From an uncultured Alistipes sp. (lineage in GTDB: Bacteria > Bacteroidota > Bacteroidia > Bacteroidales > Rikenellaceae): a DNA stretch of 45,885 nt. The notes beneath the pieces were generated by a model that saw only the letters and a program-made list of their open reading frames with translations, was not told the origin of the DNA and made no database searches. The stretch spans positions 1 through 45,885 of the forward strand of contig CAJTLJ010000016.1 in NCBI GenBank assembly GCA_910577475.1. Direction: 5' to 3'. The position numbers and the translations under genes were made by a program. Shown here one piece after another: positions 24,614-33,981 of the stretch; the stretch's first letter is position 1, and each line of letters starts with the position of its first letter.

Positions 24614-25063
24614 CTACAATTGCTGGAGCTCCCGGATCATTTCGGCGGCGATCTCCTCTCCGAGCTGCTGTCCGGCGACGAAGCCCTCCCGGGTGATGGC
24701 CGGCAGCGAGGAGGAGAGTTTCTGCCCGACGGGTGTTTCGTAGAAGGCGATCATCTCGCGGATCTCGTCCAGCGTGAAATATTTCCGATAGATCGGCGCG
24801 TAGATGTCCACCAGCCTCTCGCGCGACTTGGCCTCCCATTTTTGGCGGAACCCGGTCCAGAACGAGGCGGGAATCTGCTGCGGCGCCATTTTCGATAGGG
24901 CGGGAATCATCTGATCCATCATCGTATCCGCGGCGCTCAGCGAGCCGGACTTGTCCATCAGGATCTTTACGGCGGTGCGGTACTCGCCTTCCTGGGCAGT
25001 TGCGGGGCAGAGCGCCGCTCCGATGCCGATCCATAAAACGATGGTCAATAGGATTTTTTTCAT
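24614..25063 (-). CDS. DUF2059 family exported protein
   Basis: Secreted protein of 149 residues with a signal peptide (MKKILLTIVLWIGIGAALCPATAQ). The mature part is all-helical and matches the DUF2059 pattern: a segment IYRKYFTLDEIREMIAFYETPVGQKL followed by a helical tail with EEIAAEMIRELQQL. (The first segment spans about residues 90-115.) No function is known for the family. It has a perfect promoter and no operon partner. The Cys in the signal (GAALC) is not followed by a clean lipobox context, so a soluble periplasmic form is more likely than a lipoprotein. Confidence 0.85.
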   Translation of the reverse strand: MKKILLTIVLWIGIGAALCPATAQEGEYRTAVKILMDKSGSLSAADTMMDQMIPALSKMAPQQIPASFWTGFRQKWEAKSRERLVDIYAPIYRKYFTLDEIREMIAFYETPVGQKLSSSLPAITREGFVAGQQLGEEIAAEMIRELQQL

Positions 25064-25089
25064 ACGGGGTGGTATTGGGTATTGTGTGA

Positions 25090-25120
25090 CAAAGATAGCT
25101 AAAATCCGCTTTCAGGCAAA
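25090..25120 (-). promoter_or_regulatory. DUF2059 gene promoter
   Basis: The minus strand has TTTG (25117-25120), 19 bases, then TATCTTTG (25090-25097): an exact consensus. The -33 element abuts the glmS terminator. Confidence 0.8.
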
Positions 25121-25150
25121 ACGGGCGGACCGCCGAAGCGGTCCGCCCGT
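25121..25150 (-). terminator. glmS terminator
   Basis: A 13-bp perfect GC-rich stem (25121-25133 with 25138-25150) with a four-base loop lies 10 bases beyond the glmS stop. On the minus strand it is followed by TTTTG. Confidence 0.88.
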
Positions 25151-25160
25151 GAAGGCGTCG

Positions 25161-27008
25161 TCACTCCACCGTGACCGATTTCGCGAGGTTGCGGGGCCGG
25201 TCGACGTCGCGGCCTTTGCTCACGGCGGTGTGGTAGGCCAGCAGCTGCAGCGGGATGGAGGTCAGAAGCGGCGAGAGGCATTCGCACACCTCGGGAATCT
25301 CGAGCGTCCAGTCGGCGATCTTCGACGCCACCTCGTCCCCTTCGGTCACGATAGCCAGCACGCGGCCGTTGCGGGCTTTCACCTGCTGGATGTTGCTGAC
25401 GGTCTTTTCGTAGATGCTGTCCGAGGTGGCGATGACTACCGTGGGCATCTCGTTGTCGATCAGGGCGATGGGGCCGTGCTTCATCTCTGCGGCCGGATAG
25501 CCCTCGGCGTGGATGTAGGAGATCTCCTTCAGCTTCAGGGCCCCTTCGAGGGCGGCCGGGTAGTTGTAGCCGCGACCCAGGTAGAGGAAGTTGTGGGCGT
25601 AAGTGAAGATCTTCGAGAGTTCGCGAACCCGCCCGTCGAGCTTCAGCACCTCTTCGATCAGCATCGGAATACGGCGCAGGTCCCGCGTCACGCTGCGGAA
25701 CCGCTCGTCGTCGATCGTGCCGCGCAGCCGGCCGACGGCCAGGGCGACCATAGCCAGCACGGTGACCTGGCCCGTGAAGGCCTTCGTCGAGGCGACGCCG
25801 ATCTCCGGGCCCACGTGGATGTAGCACCCCGAGTGGGTGGCGCGCGGAATGGACGATCCGATCACGTTGCAGATGCCGAAGATGAAGGCCCCCTGCCCCT
25901 TGGCGAGCTCCAGCGCCGCCAGCGTGTCGGCCGTCTCGCCCGACTGCGATACGGCGATCAGAACGTCGCCTTCGCCGATGACCGGATGGCGGTAGCGGAA
26001 CTCGCTGGCATACTCCACCTCGACGGGTATGCGGCAGAACTCTTCGAAGAGGTGCTTTCCGATCAGTCCGGCGTGCCACGACGTGCCGCAGGCCACGATG
26101 ACGATGCGCCGGGCCTTCAGAAAGCGCTCCCGGTTTTCCAGTACGCCCGAGATCGTCAGCCGCTCGCCGTCGGGCGATATGCGGCCGCTGATGCAGTCTG
26201 CGATGGTTTTGGGCTGCTCGAAAATCTCCTTGAGCATGAAGTGCGGGTAGCCTCCCTTCTCCAGTTCGGAGATGCTCATCTCGAGCTTGGTGATGTTGAT
26301 CTTCGACTCGCTGTTGTCGCTGCCGACGATGCGGAGCTTCTCGTTGCGGTTGATGACGGCGATCTCTCCGTCGTTGAGGTAGACTACCTCGTCGGTGAAC
26401 TCGACGATGGGCGTGGCGTCGGAGGCGAGGTAGTAGGCTTCGGTGCCCGAGATGCCGATCACCAGCGGACTGCTCCTGCGGGCAGCGATGATCTGGTTCG
26501 GATTCTCGCGGTCGATGACGGCGATGGCGTAGGCGCCGACGATCCGGTGCGTGGCCTCCCGCACCGCTTCGAAGAGCGTGCATCCGGAGCTCTCCATCAC
26601 GTATTCGATCAGCTGCACCAGCACCTCCGTGTCCGTTTCGCTCCGAAAGTCGTATCCGTGCTGCCGGAGGGCCTGCTTGAGCACGTCGTAGTTCTCGATG
26701 GTGCCGTTGTGGACCAGGGCGATGCGTCCCGACTGCGAGCAGTGGGGATGGGCGTTCGTGTCGTTCGGTTCGCCGTGGGTGGCCCAGCGGGTGTGGGCGA
26801 TGCCGATCGTGCCGCCGAGCTCCTTCGACCGGGCGAAGCGCTCCAACTCGTCCACCTTGCCTTTCGATTTGTAAATCCGAAGCTCGCCGCTCGGGTCGAC
26901 CAAAGCGACGCCCGAGCTGTCGTAACCTCTATATTCCAGCCGGTGAAGCCCCTGAACGAGGATCGGGTAGGCTTCCCGATTTCCGATGTATCCGATGATT
27001 CCGCACAT
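25161..27008 (-). CDS. glmS: Glutamine-fructose-6-phosphate aminotransferase (isomerizing)
   Basis: First enzyme of amino-sugar synthesis, making glucosamine-6-phosphate from fructose-6-phosphate and glutamine for peptidoglycan and lipopolysaccharide. The 615-residue protein begins MCGIIGYIG, with Cys2 as glutaminase nucleophile. The glutaminase domain includes HTRWATHG, HPHCSQSG and LVHNGTIENY. Two SIS domains follow, with CGTSWHAG and VSQSGETADT in the first. The C-terminal tail ends PRNLAKSVTVE, the classic GlmS end. Size and order are standard. Its leader of about 80 bases shows no glmS ribozyme, which is known mainly from Firmicutes. Confidence 0.97.
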   Translation of the reverse strand: MCGIIGYIGNREAYPILVQGLHRLEYRGYDSSGVALVDPSGELRIYKSKGKVDELERFARSKELGGTIGIAHTRWATHGEPNDTNAHPHCSQSGRIALVHNGTIENYDVLKQALRQHGYDFRSETDTEVLVQLIEYVMESSGCTLFEAVREATHRIVGAYAIAVIDRENPNQIIAARRSSPLVIGISGTEAYYLASDATPIVEFTDEVVYLNDGEIAVINRNEKLRIVGSDNSESKINITKLEMSISELEKGGYPHFMLKEIFEQPKTIADCISGRISPDGERLTISGVLENRERFLKARRIVIVACGTSWHAGLIGKHLFEEFCRIPVEVEYASEFRYRHPVIGEGDVLIAVSQSGETADTLAALELAKGQGAFIFGICNVIGSSIPRATHSGCYIHVGPEIGVASTKAFTGQVTVLAMVALAVGRLRGTIDDERFRSVTRDLRRIPMLIEEVLKLDGRVRELSKIFTYAHNFLYLGRGYNYPAALEGALKLKEISYIHAEGYPAAEMKHGPIALIDNEMPTVVIATSDSIYEKTVSNIQQVKARNGRVLAIVTEGDEVASKIADWTLEIPEVCECLSPLLTSIPLQLLAYHTAVSKGRDVDRPRNLAKSVTVE

Positions 27009-27092
27009 GTCTGCTTACGATTTTTAAGATTGGATAACCAATTAAACCTAACTTGTTTATATGTTCTTTTCGGTCTTTCGGAACCGACGGCG

Positions 27093-27100
27093 CAAAAATA
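27093..27100 (-). promoter_or_regulatory. glmS -7 promoter box
   Basis: TATTTTTG on the minus strand about 85 bases before the glmS start. The -33 element is weak (a T-rich patch). Confidence 0.5.
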
Positions 27101-27397
27101 GTAAAATAATTCGAAAAGCAAGAGGAGGTTTCGGCCCGATGATCTTTTTTTTGCCGTGCAGCCTCGAAACGACATGATAAATTACCTGGAGCGGAGTGCC
27201 GCGGGTGCGCAGCCGAAAGGTCCCGACGTTCCGGAACATTCGCTTTCGCGGTTCGTATTTCTCCGATTTCTCGTTTCGAACTCCCGACCCCTTGTCGGGA
27301 GCGGGGGTCCGGTGCCGTGAAATCGCCGGAAAACGGGCAATAACGCGATGCCCGACCGGCGCGGCAGAAAATAATCCGCCGTTTTTTCGCTCAAAAG
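27101..27397. other. Intergenic region between glmS and gyrA
   Basis: No gene is supported; two frames of 71 and 109 codons look like chance. It holds a reverse copy of the interspersed repeat (27188-27255). A simple hairpin CTCCCGAC/GTCGGGAG lies near 27281-27301; its right arm continues into GCGGGGG. Toward gyrA it becomes AT-rich. Confidence 0.6.
27188..27255 (-). repeat. Interspersed repeat copy, reverse orientation
   Basis: Read on the minus strand it carries GAACC, then GCGAATGTTCCGGAACG, then a tail with CTTTCGGCTGCGC. It resembles the window-start copy (GAATGTTCCGGAACG) and the tail of the copy at 31616-31728 (ATCTTTCGGCTCCGC). Confidence 0.55.
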
Positions 27398-27428
27398 TTG
27401 CTTATTCTTGAAATAAACACTATTTTTG
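27398..27428 (+). promoter_or_regulatory. gyrA promoter
   Basis: TTG at 27398-27400 and TATTTTTG at 27421-27428, 20 bases apart. The leader to the ATG at 27522 is about 90 bases. Confidence 0.6.
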
Positions 27429-27521
27429 TTCGTTATTTCGGCATGGAACGGACGCGGTTCGGGACGTGCCGGCCGGCTCCGCAACGAGGGCCGGGAATAT
27501 ACGGTACACACTTAGATAAAT

Positions 27522-30062
27522 ATGTTGGAAGAAGAGAAGATTGACGACGGTATGACCGGGGGACAGATTATCCCGATCAATATCGAAGAGCACATGAAGA
27601 CCGCCTACATCAACTACTCGATGTCGGTGATCGTCGCACGAGCCCTGCCCGACGTCCGCGACGGACTGAAGCCCGTGCATCGGCGCATCCTTTACGATAT
27701 GAGCGCCGAACTGGGCCTTTCGTCCGATAAGCCCACCCGAAAGTCGGCCCGTATCGTGGGCGACGTGCTGGGTAAGTTCCACCCCCATGGCGACTCGTCG
27801 GTGTACGAGGCGATGGTCCGCATGGCCCAGAACTGGTCCATGCGCTACCCGCTGGTGGACGGACAGGGTAACTTCGGTTCGATGGACGGCGACTCCGCCG
27901 CGGCCATGCGTTATACCGAGGCCCGCATGCAGAAGATTACGGACGAGGTGCTGGCCGACATCGACAAGGATACGGTGGACTGGACCGGCAACTTCGACGA
28001 CACGATGCTCGAACCCAAGGTGCTGCCCACGAAGATTCCCCTGCTGCTGGTGAACGGATCGAGCGGTATCGCCGTTGGTATGGCGACCAACATGGCGCCC
28101 CACAACCTCTCGGAGGTGGTGGATGCCTGCTGCGCCTACATCGACAATCCCGAGATGGAGTGCGAGGAGCTGCTCCGCTACGTCAAGGGTCCCGACTTCC
28201 CGACGGGCGGCCTGATCTACGGTTACGAAGGGGTGAAGGAGGCGTTGCTCACGGGCCGCGGCCGCGTGGTGATGCGGGCCCGCACCGAGGTGGAGCATAC
28301 GCCGTCGGGCCGCGAGTGCATCGTGGTGACCGAGATTCCCTACACGGTCAACAAGGAGCAGATGATCAAGAAGATCGCCGCGATGGTCAACGAAAGGAAG
28401 ATCGAGGGCATCTCCTACATCAACGACGAATCGGACCGCAACGGTTTGCGCATCATCATCATCCTGAAGCCCGATGCCGTAGCCAGCGTGGTGCTGAACA
28501 CCCTGTATAAGAACTCCGAGCTGCAGACCTCGTTCCCGGTGAACAACATCGCACTGGTGAACGGACGTCCCCAGCTGCTGAACCTCAAGGAGCTGATCCA
28601 CCACTTCGTGGAGCATCGCCACGAGGTCGTGGTGCGCCGCACGCGCTTCGACCTGAAGAAGGCGGAGGATCGTCTGCACATCGTGCTGGGTCTGCTGATC
28701 GCGCAGGACAACATCGACGAGGTGATCCACACCATCCGCGCCGCCAAGAACCCCGAGGAGGCGAAGGCGGCCCTGATCGAGAAGTTCGGCCTGAGCGACA
28801 TCCAGTCGGCCGCCATCATCGAGATGCGCCTGCGTGCACTGACCGGTCTGGAGCACGGCAAGCTGGTGGCCGAGCGCGACGAACTGGAGCGTCAGATCGC
28901 CTACTTCAAGGAGGTGCTGGCCGACGTCTCGAAGCAGATGGAGATCATCAAGGAGGAGTTGCAGGAGATGAAGGCCAAATACGGCGACGAGCGCCGCTCG
29001 GAGATCATCTACTCTTCGGAGGAGTTCAATCCCGAGGATTTCTACGCCGACGACGACATGGTCATCACCATCTCGCACATGGGCTACATCAAGCGGACCC
29101 CGCTGACGGAGTATCGCACGCAGAACCGCGGCGGCGTGGGTGCCAAGGGCAGCGCCACGCGCGACGAGGACTTCATCGAGCATATCTACGTGGCCTCGAT
29201 GCACAACACGATGCTCTTCTTTACGGAGAAGGGCCGCTGCTACTGGCTCAAGGTATACGAGATTCCCGAGGGCACTCGCTCGTCGAAGGGCCGCGCTATC
29301 CAGAACGTGATCCAGATCGAACCCGACGACAAGGTCCGCGCCTACATCAACGTGAAGCGTCTCACCGATGAGGAGTATATCAACAACAACTACATCGTGA
29401 TGTGTACGCAGGACGGCACGATCAAGAAGACGAAGCTGGAGGCCTACTCGCGTCCGCGCGCCAACGGCGTGAACGCCATCGTGATCCGCGAGGGCGACCA
29501 ACTGATCGATGCCAAGCTCACGAGCGGCGATGCCGAGGTGTTGATCGCGGCACGCGACGGCAAGGCGATCCGCTTCAACGAGAATACGGTCCGTGCGATC
29601 GGCCGCGTGGGCGCCGGCGTGCGCGGCATCTCCATCGAGGAGAGCGACGCCGTGGTCGGCATGATCTGCATCGAGCCCGACTCGAAACAGGACGTGCTGG
29701 TGTTGAGCGAGAACGGATACGGCAAGCGCACCGATCTGGAGGAGTACCGCATCACGAACCGCGGCGGCAAGGGAGTCAAGACGATCAACGTCACCGAGAA
29801 GACCGGCAAGCTGATCTCGATCCAGGCCGTTACGGACGACAACGACCTGATGATTATCAACCGTTCGGGGCTGACGATCCGCACCGCCGTCGAGCAGATC
29901 CGCGTGGCGGGCCGTGCGACGCAGGGCGTGCGTATCATCAACCTGCGCGAGGGCGACGCCATCGCTTCGGTGATGGCCGTGCCCAAGTCCGAAGAGGCGG
30001 AGGAGACGGTTCCCTCGGCGGAGGGCGGCGAGGCTCCCGCAACGGAGAGCACGCAGGAGTGA
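27522..30062 (+). CDS. gyrA: DNA gyrase subunit A
   Basis: Cleavage-rejoining subunit of gyrase, which introduces negative supercoils. The 846-residue protein has the catalytic Tyr131 in AAAMRYTEAR. The quinolone-determining stretch is HPHGDSSVYEAMVRMAQ, with Ser92 at the E. coli Ser83 place and Glu96 at the Asp87 place; Ser is the usual sensitive residue, and to my knowledge Glu is normal at this place in Bacteroidota. The coiled-coil arm lies around 430-490. The C-terminal beta-propeller begins near DDDMVITISHMGY and includes QNRGGVGAKG at the GyrA-box place, with a second NRGGKGVKT. The tail is acidic. Length and order fit GyrA rather than ParC. gyrB is not in the window. The following TPR gene starts about 35 bases later and may be co-transcribed. 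Confidence 0.96.
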   Translation: MLEEEKIDDGMTGGQIIPINIEEHMKTAYINYSMSVIVARALPDVRDGLKPVHRRILYDMSAELGLSSDKPTRKSARIVGDVLGKFHPHGDSSVYEAMVRMAQNWSMRYPLVDGQGNFGSMDGDSAAAMRYTEARMQKITDEVLADIDKDTVDWTGNFDDTMLEPKVLPTKIPLLLVNGSSGIAVGMATNMAPHNLSEVVDACCAYIDNPEMECEELLRYVKGPDFPTGGLIYGYEGVKEALLTGRGRVVMRARTEVEHTPSGRECIVVTEIPYTVNKEQMIKKIAAMVNERKIEGISYINDESDRNGLRIIIILKPDAVASVVLNTLYKNSELQTSFPVNNIALVNGRPQLLNLKELIHHFVEHRHEVVVRRTRFDLKKAEDRLHIVLGLLIAQDNIDEVIHTIRAAKNPEEAKAALIEKFGLSDIQSAAIIEMRLRALTGLEHGKLVAERDELERQIAYFKEVLADVSKQMEIIKEELQEMKAKYGDERRSEIIYSSEEFNPEDFYADDDMVITISHMGYIKRTPLTEYRTQNRGGVGAKGSATRDEDFIEHIYVASMHNTMLFFTEKGRCYWLKVYEIPEGTRSSKGRAIQNVIQIEPDDKVRAYINVKRLTDEEYINNNYIVMCTQDGTIKKTKLEAYSRPRANGVNAIVIREGDQLIDAKLTSGDAEVLIAARDGKAIRFNENTVRAIGRVGAGVRGISIEESDAVVGMICIEPDSKQDVLVLSENGYGKRTDLEEYRITNRGGKGVKTINVTEKTGKLISIQAVTDDNDLMIINRSGLTIRTAVEQIRVAGRATQGVRIINLREGDAIASVMAVPKSEEAEETVPSAEGGEAPATESTQE

Positions 30063-30097
30063 TTCGAAAAGTGAACATTAAAATACCTAAAAACCGA

Positions 30098-31456
30098 ATG
30101 ATTATGAAAAGATTGTTTTTGACGTTGCTGGGCGCCGCGGTGCTCGCCGTCCCTGCCGTGCAGGCTCAGAAAGTCAATCGCGAGGCGTTGAACGCCGCCA
30201 TCGAGAAGAGCGATGCCGAGATTCAGGATCCGAAGAAGGCTGCCAAGGCCGCTACGTGGATCAAGCGTGCCCAGGCCTACTACGCTGCATTGGAGGCTCC
30301 GACCAAGGGCGTCTTCACCACCATGCCTTCGGCGTTGCTGAAGAGCACCTGCGGCAATCCCAAGTCGCAGGAGACCGTGAAGCTCGCGTCCGGTCCGGCC
30401 GAGGCATTCGACTACAACTACATCACGGTCTATCTGCAGGGCGACAAGGTGGTGGCCTGGACGCAGAAGAAGCAGATGGTGGGCAGCCTCTACAAGAATA
30501 TGATGGCTGCGCTGGACAAGGCTTATGAGCTGGATCCCAAGCAGGCCTCGAAGGTGAAGTCCGAACTGGAGAAGATCGTAAACTTCTACAAGCAGGAGGG
30601 TAACGTGAATGTCGATGCTGGTCAGTACGAGCGTGCCGCGCAGGCTTATCGCAACGCCTATATGGCCGAGCAGCGTCCCGCATACGGCGCCGCGCTCGAA
30701 CCCGTGCTGCTCTACAACGCCGGTTACCTGCTCACCATCGACGGTGCCAAGAATCCCAAGTCCTACACGCTGGGCGAGAAGTGCCTGCGCGCCGCCCAGC
30801 ACGACGGCTATCAGGACACCGACGGCAGCAGCTACTACTACCTCTTCCACTGCTACTACGGCCAGACCCAGCAGGCCGAGGGAGAGGCTCGCGCGGCCCT
30901 GCTCCAGAAGGCCAAGCAGGCCCTGCTGGACGGCGTGCAGAAGTTCCCGACCAACGAGAACATCATCAGCGCCCTGCAAAGCCTCTACATGAGCGAGCCG
31001 ACCGTGGGCAACCCCTCGGAGCTGGTCGACATGATCAAGGCGGCCGTGGAGCGTGATCCCCAGAGTGTGGACATGTGGTCCAGCCTGGCCCTGCTGAACT
31101 ATCAGCTGAAGGATTTCGCGGCTGCCGTGGCAGCCGGCATGAAGGCGGTGGAGCTGGCTCCCGATTCGTTCGACACCAACTACCGTCTGGGCATCTTCCA
31201 TGCCGCCGAGGGTGACGCCGTGCTCGACAAGATGCGCGAGACCAACTATACCCGTCAGGCCGACTACGACGCCGATCTGGCCGCTGCGAACGCCGCTTAC
31301 CGTGCCGCCACCCCTTGGCTGGAAAAGGCGCACGGCATTCAGCCCGAGAACCGCTCGATCGTCGAGACGCTGAAGAGCATCTTCTTCCGCCTGCGCGACG
31401 AGGAGGGCATGATGGCTAAGTACGAGGAGTACAACGCCCTGCTTCAGCAGATGTAG
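30098..31456 (+). CDS. Secreted TPR-repeat protein
   Basis: Exported protein of about 452 residues with a signal peptide (MKRLFLTLLGAAVLAVPAVQAQ). The rest is helical with at least three TPR-like units: GQYERAAQAYRNAYMAEQ near 170, AAVERDPQSVDMWSSLALLNYQLKDF near 325-350, and AAVAAGMKAVELAPDSFDTN following. An ATG at 30098 and one at 30104 are both possible; the second starts directly at the signal peptide. Similar proteins are common beside gyrA in Bacteroidota, but the function is not established; a periplasmic scaffold is the safest reading. It ends at a very long hairpin terminator. Confidence 0.85.
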   Translation: MIMKRLFLTLLGAAVLAVPAVQAQKVNREALNAAIEKSDAEIQDPKKAAKAATWIKRAQAYYAALEAPTKGVFTTMPSALLKSTCGNPKSQETVKLASGPAEAFDYNYITVYLQGDKVVAWTQKKQMVGSLYKNMMAALDKAYELDPKQASKVKSELEKIVNFYKQEGNVNVDAGQYERAAQAYRNAYMAEQRPAYGAALEPVLLYNAGYLLTIDGAKNPKSYTLGEKCLRAAQHDGYQDTDGSSYYYLFHCYYGQTQQAEGEARAALLQKAKQALLDGVQKFPTNENIISALQSLYMSEPTVGNPSELVDMIKAAVERDPQSVDMWSSLALLNYQLKDFAAAVAAGMKAVELAPDSFDTNYRLGIFHAAEGDAVLDKMRETNYTRQADYDADLAAANAAYRAATPWLEKAHGIQPENRSIVETLKSIFFRLRDEEGMMAKYEEYNALLQQM

Positions 31457-31467
31457 CAGAGCCTCCG

Positions 31468-31519
31468 GCAAAGGAAAATCGGTCGGACCCGCAAACGGGT
31501 CCGACCGATTTTCCTTTGC
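31468..31519 (+). terminator. Long perfect hairpin terminator after TPR gene
   Basis: A 24-bp uninterrupted stem (31468-31491 with 31496-31519) closes a CAAA loop, 12 bases past the stop. The outer stem has an AAGGAAAA/TTTTCCTT block. Unusually long for a terminator, but position and strength support that role. Confidence 0.8.
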
Positions 31520-31615
31520 TGTCGACCTGCGGGGCGGGGCTTTCGGCCTTCATGACAGCGGGGAGGCGTCATACCGGATAATTGTGCATCGGCATTGTAC
31601 ATTGAAAATTGCCCT
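31520..31615. other. Gene-free spacer with AT-rich flank repeat
   Basis: No gene. It contains GATAATTGTG and a run of similar short blocks (ATTGTACATTGAAAATTG) near 31578-31611. These recur as GATAATTGTGTGCATTGTGAATTG at 31887-31911, so the pair flanks the two palindromic units between them. Confidence 0.5.
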
Positions 31616-31728
31616 GTCACCCCGAGCTTGTCGAGGGAGCCCGACGGTTCGATCAGCGTGAACCCATGCGATCCGCACGGGCGAATGTTACTCCATGCCG
31701 GGATCTTTCGGCTCCGCTCAAGGTGACG
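31616..31728 (+). repeat. Palindromic repeat unit 1
   Basis: A 113-base unit with inverted ends: it starts GTCACCCCGAGC and ends GCTCAAGGTGAC. Inside are GAGGGAGCCCGACGGTTCG, TGAACCCATGCGATCCGCA and GGGCGAATGTT. It is the most complete copy of the family in the window. Confidence 0.7.
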
Positions 31729-31736
31729 AAAGAGAC

Positions 31737-31880
31737 TGTCATTCCGAGCGGAGCCGAAGGCGGAGTCGAGGAATCCCGAGGGTCGGACAAACGTGAACCC
31801 ACTCGGGTTGCACCGGCGGATGTTCCGCCGAGTCAGGATGTTTCGGCTGCGGGGCTTGCGCCCCTTCGCTCAACATGACA
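31737..31880 (+). repeat. Palindromic repeat unit 2
   Basis: A 144-base unit with ends TGTCATTCCGAGCG and TTCGCTCAACATGACA. It has the same internal order as unit 1 (GAACCCAC.., GGATGTTCCGCC, TTTCGGCTGCG) but more divergent, with a nested GCGGGGCTTGCGCCCC hairpin. It is in tandem with unit 1, eight bases apart. Confidence 0.65.
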
Positions 31881-31924
31881 GAAAGCAGATAATTGTGTGC
31901 ATTGTGAATTGTCCCGAGGCCCGC

Positions 31925-31960
31925 GCCGGCGTGAACCCGTGCGAATTTGCGGGCAAATAT
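31925..31960 (+). repeat. Partial repeat copy before moxR
   Basis: The core only: CGTGAACCCGTGCGA then TTTGCGGGC and AAATAT, matching TGAACCCATGCGATCCGCA / GGGCGAATGTT of unit 1. The ends are missing. Confidence 0.45.
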
Positions 31961-31968
31961 CCCGAAAC

Positions 31969-31991
31969 GAGGATAGGTTATCCTCTTTTTT
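31969..31991 (+). terminator. Short intrinsic terminator upstream of moxR
   Basis: GAGGATA pairs with TATCCTC around a GGT loop, followed by TTTTTTC. No gene ends just upstream, so it either stops read-through from the repeats or ends a small RNA. Confidence 0.6.
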
Positions 31992-31993
31992 CT

Positions 31994-32012
31994 TAAATTT
32001 GCAATAAATTTG
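31994..32012 (+). promoter_or_regulatory. Tandem -7 boxes for the moxR-bat operon
   Basis: Two TAAATTTG boxes (31994-32001 and 32005-32012) lie 11 bases apart, about 85 bases before the moxR ATG. No strong -33 TTTG accompanies either. Confidence 0.5.
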
Positions 32013-32095
32013 CAGAAAAGACGTTAACACAACGGCTCCCTGCGGCGGAGCCCTGCACGGCAACGGAAAAAACAAACGAAAAATACATACAACTT

Positions 32096-33094
<999 letters not shown>

Positions 33095-33096
33095 TC

Positions 33097-33981
33097 ATGC
33101 AGGAGAGCGAAAACGATATCCTGAAACGCGTCCGCAAGATCGAGATCAAGACCCGGGGTCTGTCGAACGAGATCTTCGCCGGCAAATACCACACGGCTTT
33201 CCGCGGGCGGGGCATGTCCTTCTCCGAGGTGCGGGAGTATCGGGCGGGCGATGACGTGCGCGATATCGACTGGAATGTCACGGCGCGTTCGCGCAAACCC
33301 CATATCAAGGTCTACGAGGAGGAGCGCGAACTGACTATGATGCTGCTGGTCGACGTGTCGGGCTCGCGGATGTTCGGCTCCACGGACCGGCTGAAGAAGA
33401 ACGTCATCACCGAAATCGCCGCCGTGCTGGCCTTCTCGGCCGCGCAGAACAACGACAAGGTGGGTTGCATCTTCTTTTCGGACCGGGTGGAGAAGTTCAT
33501 CCCGCCCAAGAAGGGGCGCAGCCATATTCTGATGATCATCCGCGAGCTGGTGGGCTTCGTGCCCGGGTCGCGCGGCACGAAGCTCTCGGAGGCGGTGCGC
33601 TACCTGACCAACGTCATCAAGAAGCGCTGCACGACCTTCATCCTCTCCGACTTCCTCGATCCGGCGCGCGATAGGGAGGAGTTCGGCGATGCGCTGAAGA
33701 TCGCCGGCGGCAAGCACGATCTGGTGGGCATCCGCGTCGTCGACCCCCGCGAACGGGAGCTGCCCGACGTGGGCATCGTCGAGTTGCAGGACGCCGAAAC
33801 GGACCGCAAGGTGTGGATCGACACCTCGTCGAAGGCCGTGCGCGATCATTATGCCGCTGCGTGGCAGCGCCGCTCGGACGAGATCGGCGAGTTGTTGCGC
33901 CACCATCGGATCGATGCGGCGGCCATCCCCACCGACGGAGACTATGTGGTCGAACTGATTAAACTTTTCAAACAGCGATGA
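33097..33981 (+). CDS. DUF58 domain protein
   Basis: Protein of 294 residues with the DUF58 signature REYRAGDDVRDIDWNVTAR near 46-64, followed by a vWA-like fold with LLVDVSGSRMFGS near 83-95. That motif resembles a metal-ion-dependent adhesion site. No membrane segment is visible, so it is likely cytosolic and may contact MoxR. Proteins of this type are almost always encoded next to MoxR. The stop overlaps the next start (ATGA). Confidence 0.92.
   Translation: MQESENDILKRVRKIEIKTRGLSNEIFAGKYHTAFRGRGMSFSEVREYRAGDDVRDIDWNVTARSRKPHIKVYEEERELTMMLLVDVSGSRMFGSTDRLKKNVITEIAAVLAFSAAQNNDKVGCIFFSDRVEKFIPPKKGRSHILMIIRELVGFVPGSRGTKLSEAVRYLTNVIKKRCTTFILSDFLDPARDREEFGDALKIAGGKHDLVGIRVVDPRERELPDVGIVELQDAETDRKVWIDTSSKAVRDHYAAAWQRRSDEIGELLRHHRIDAAAIPTDGDYVVELIKLFKQR

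Noticed and set aside
27009..27092. glmS ribozyme in the glmS leader
   Set aside because: The leader is about 80 bases and lacks the ribozyme core; the class is known mainly from Firmicutes.
27270..27310. tRNA-like fragment (TCGAACTCCCGACCCCTTG)
   Set aside because: It resembles the antisense of a tRNA T arm, but the following bases form a simple hairpin and no anticodon stem, D arm or acceptor can be drawn.
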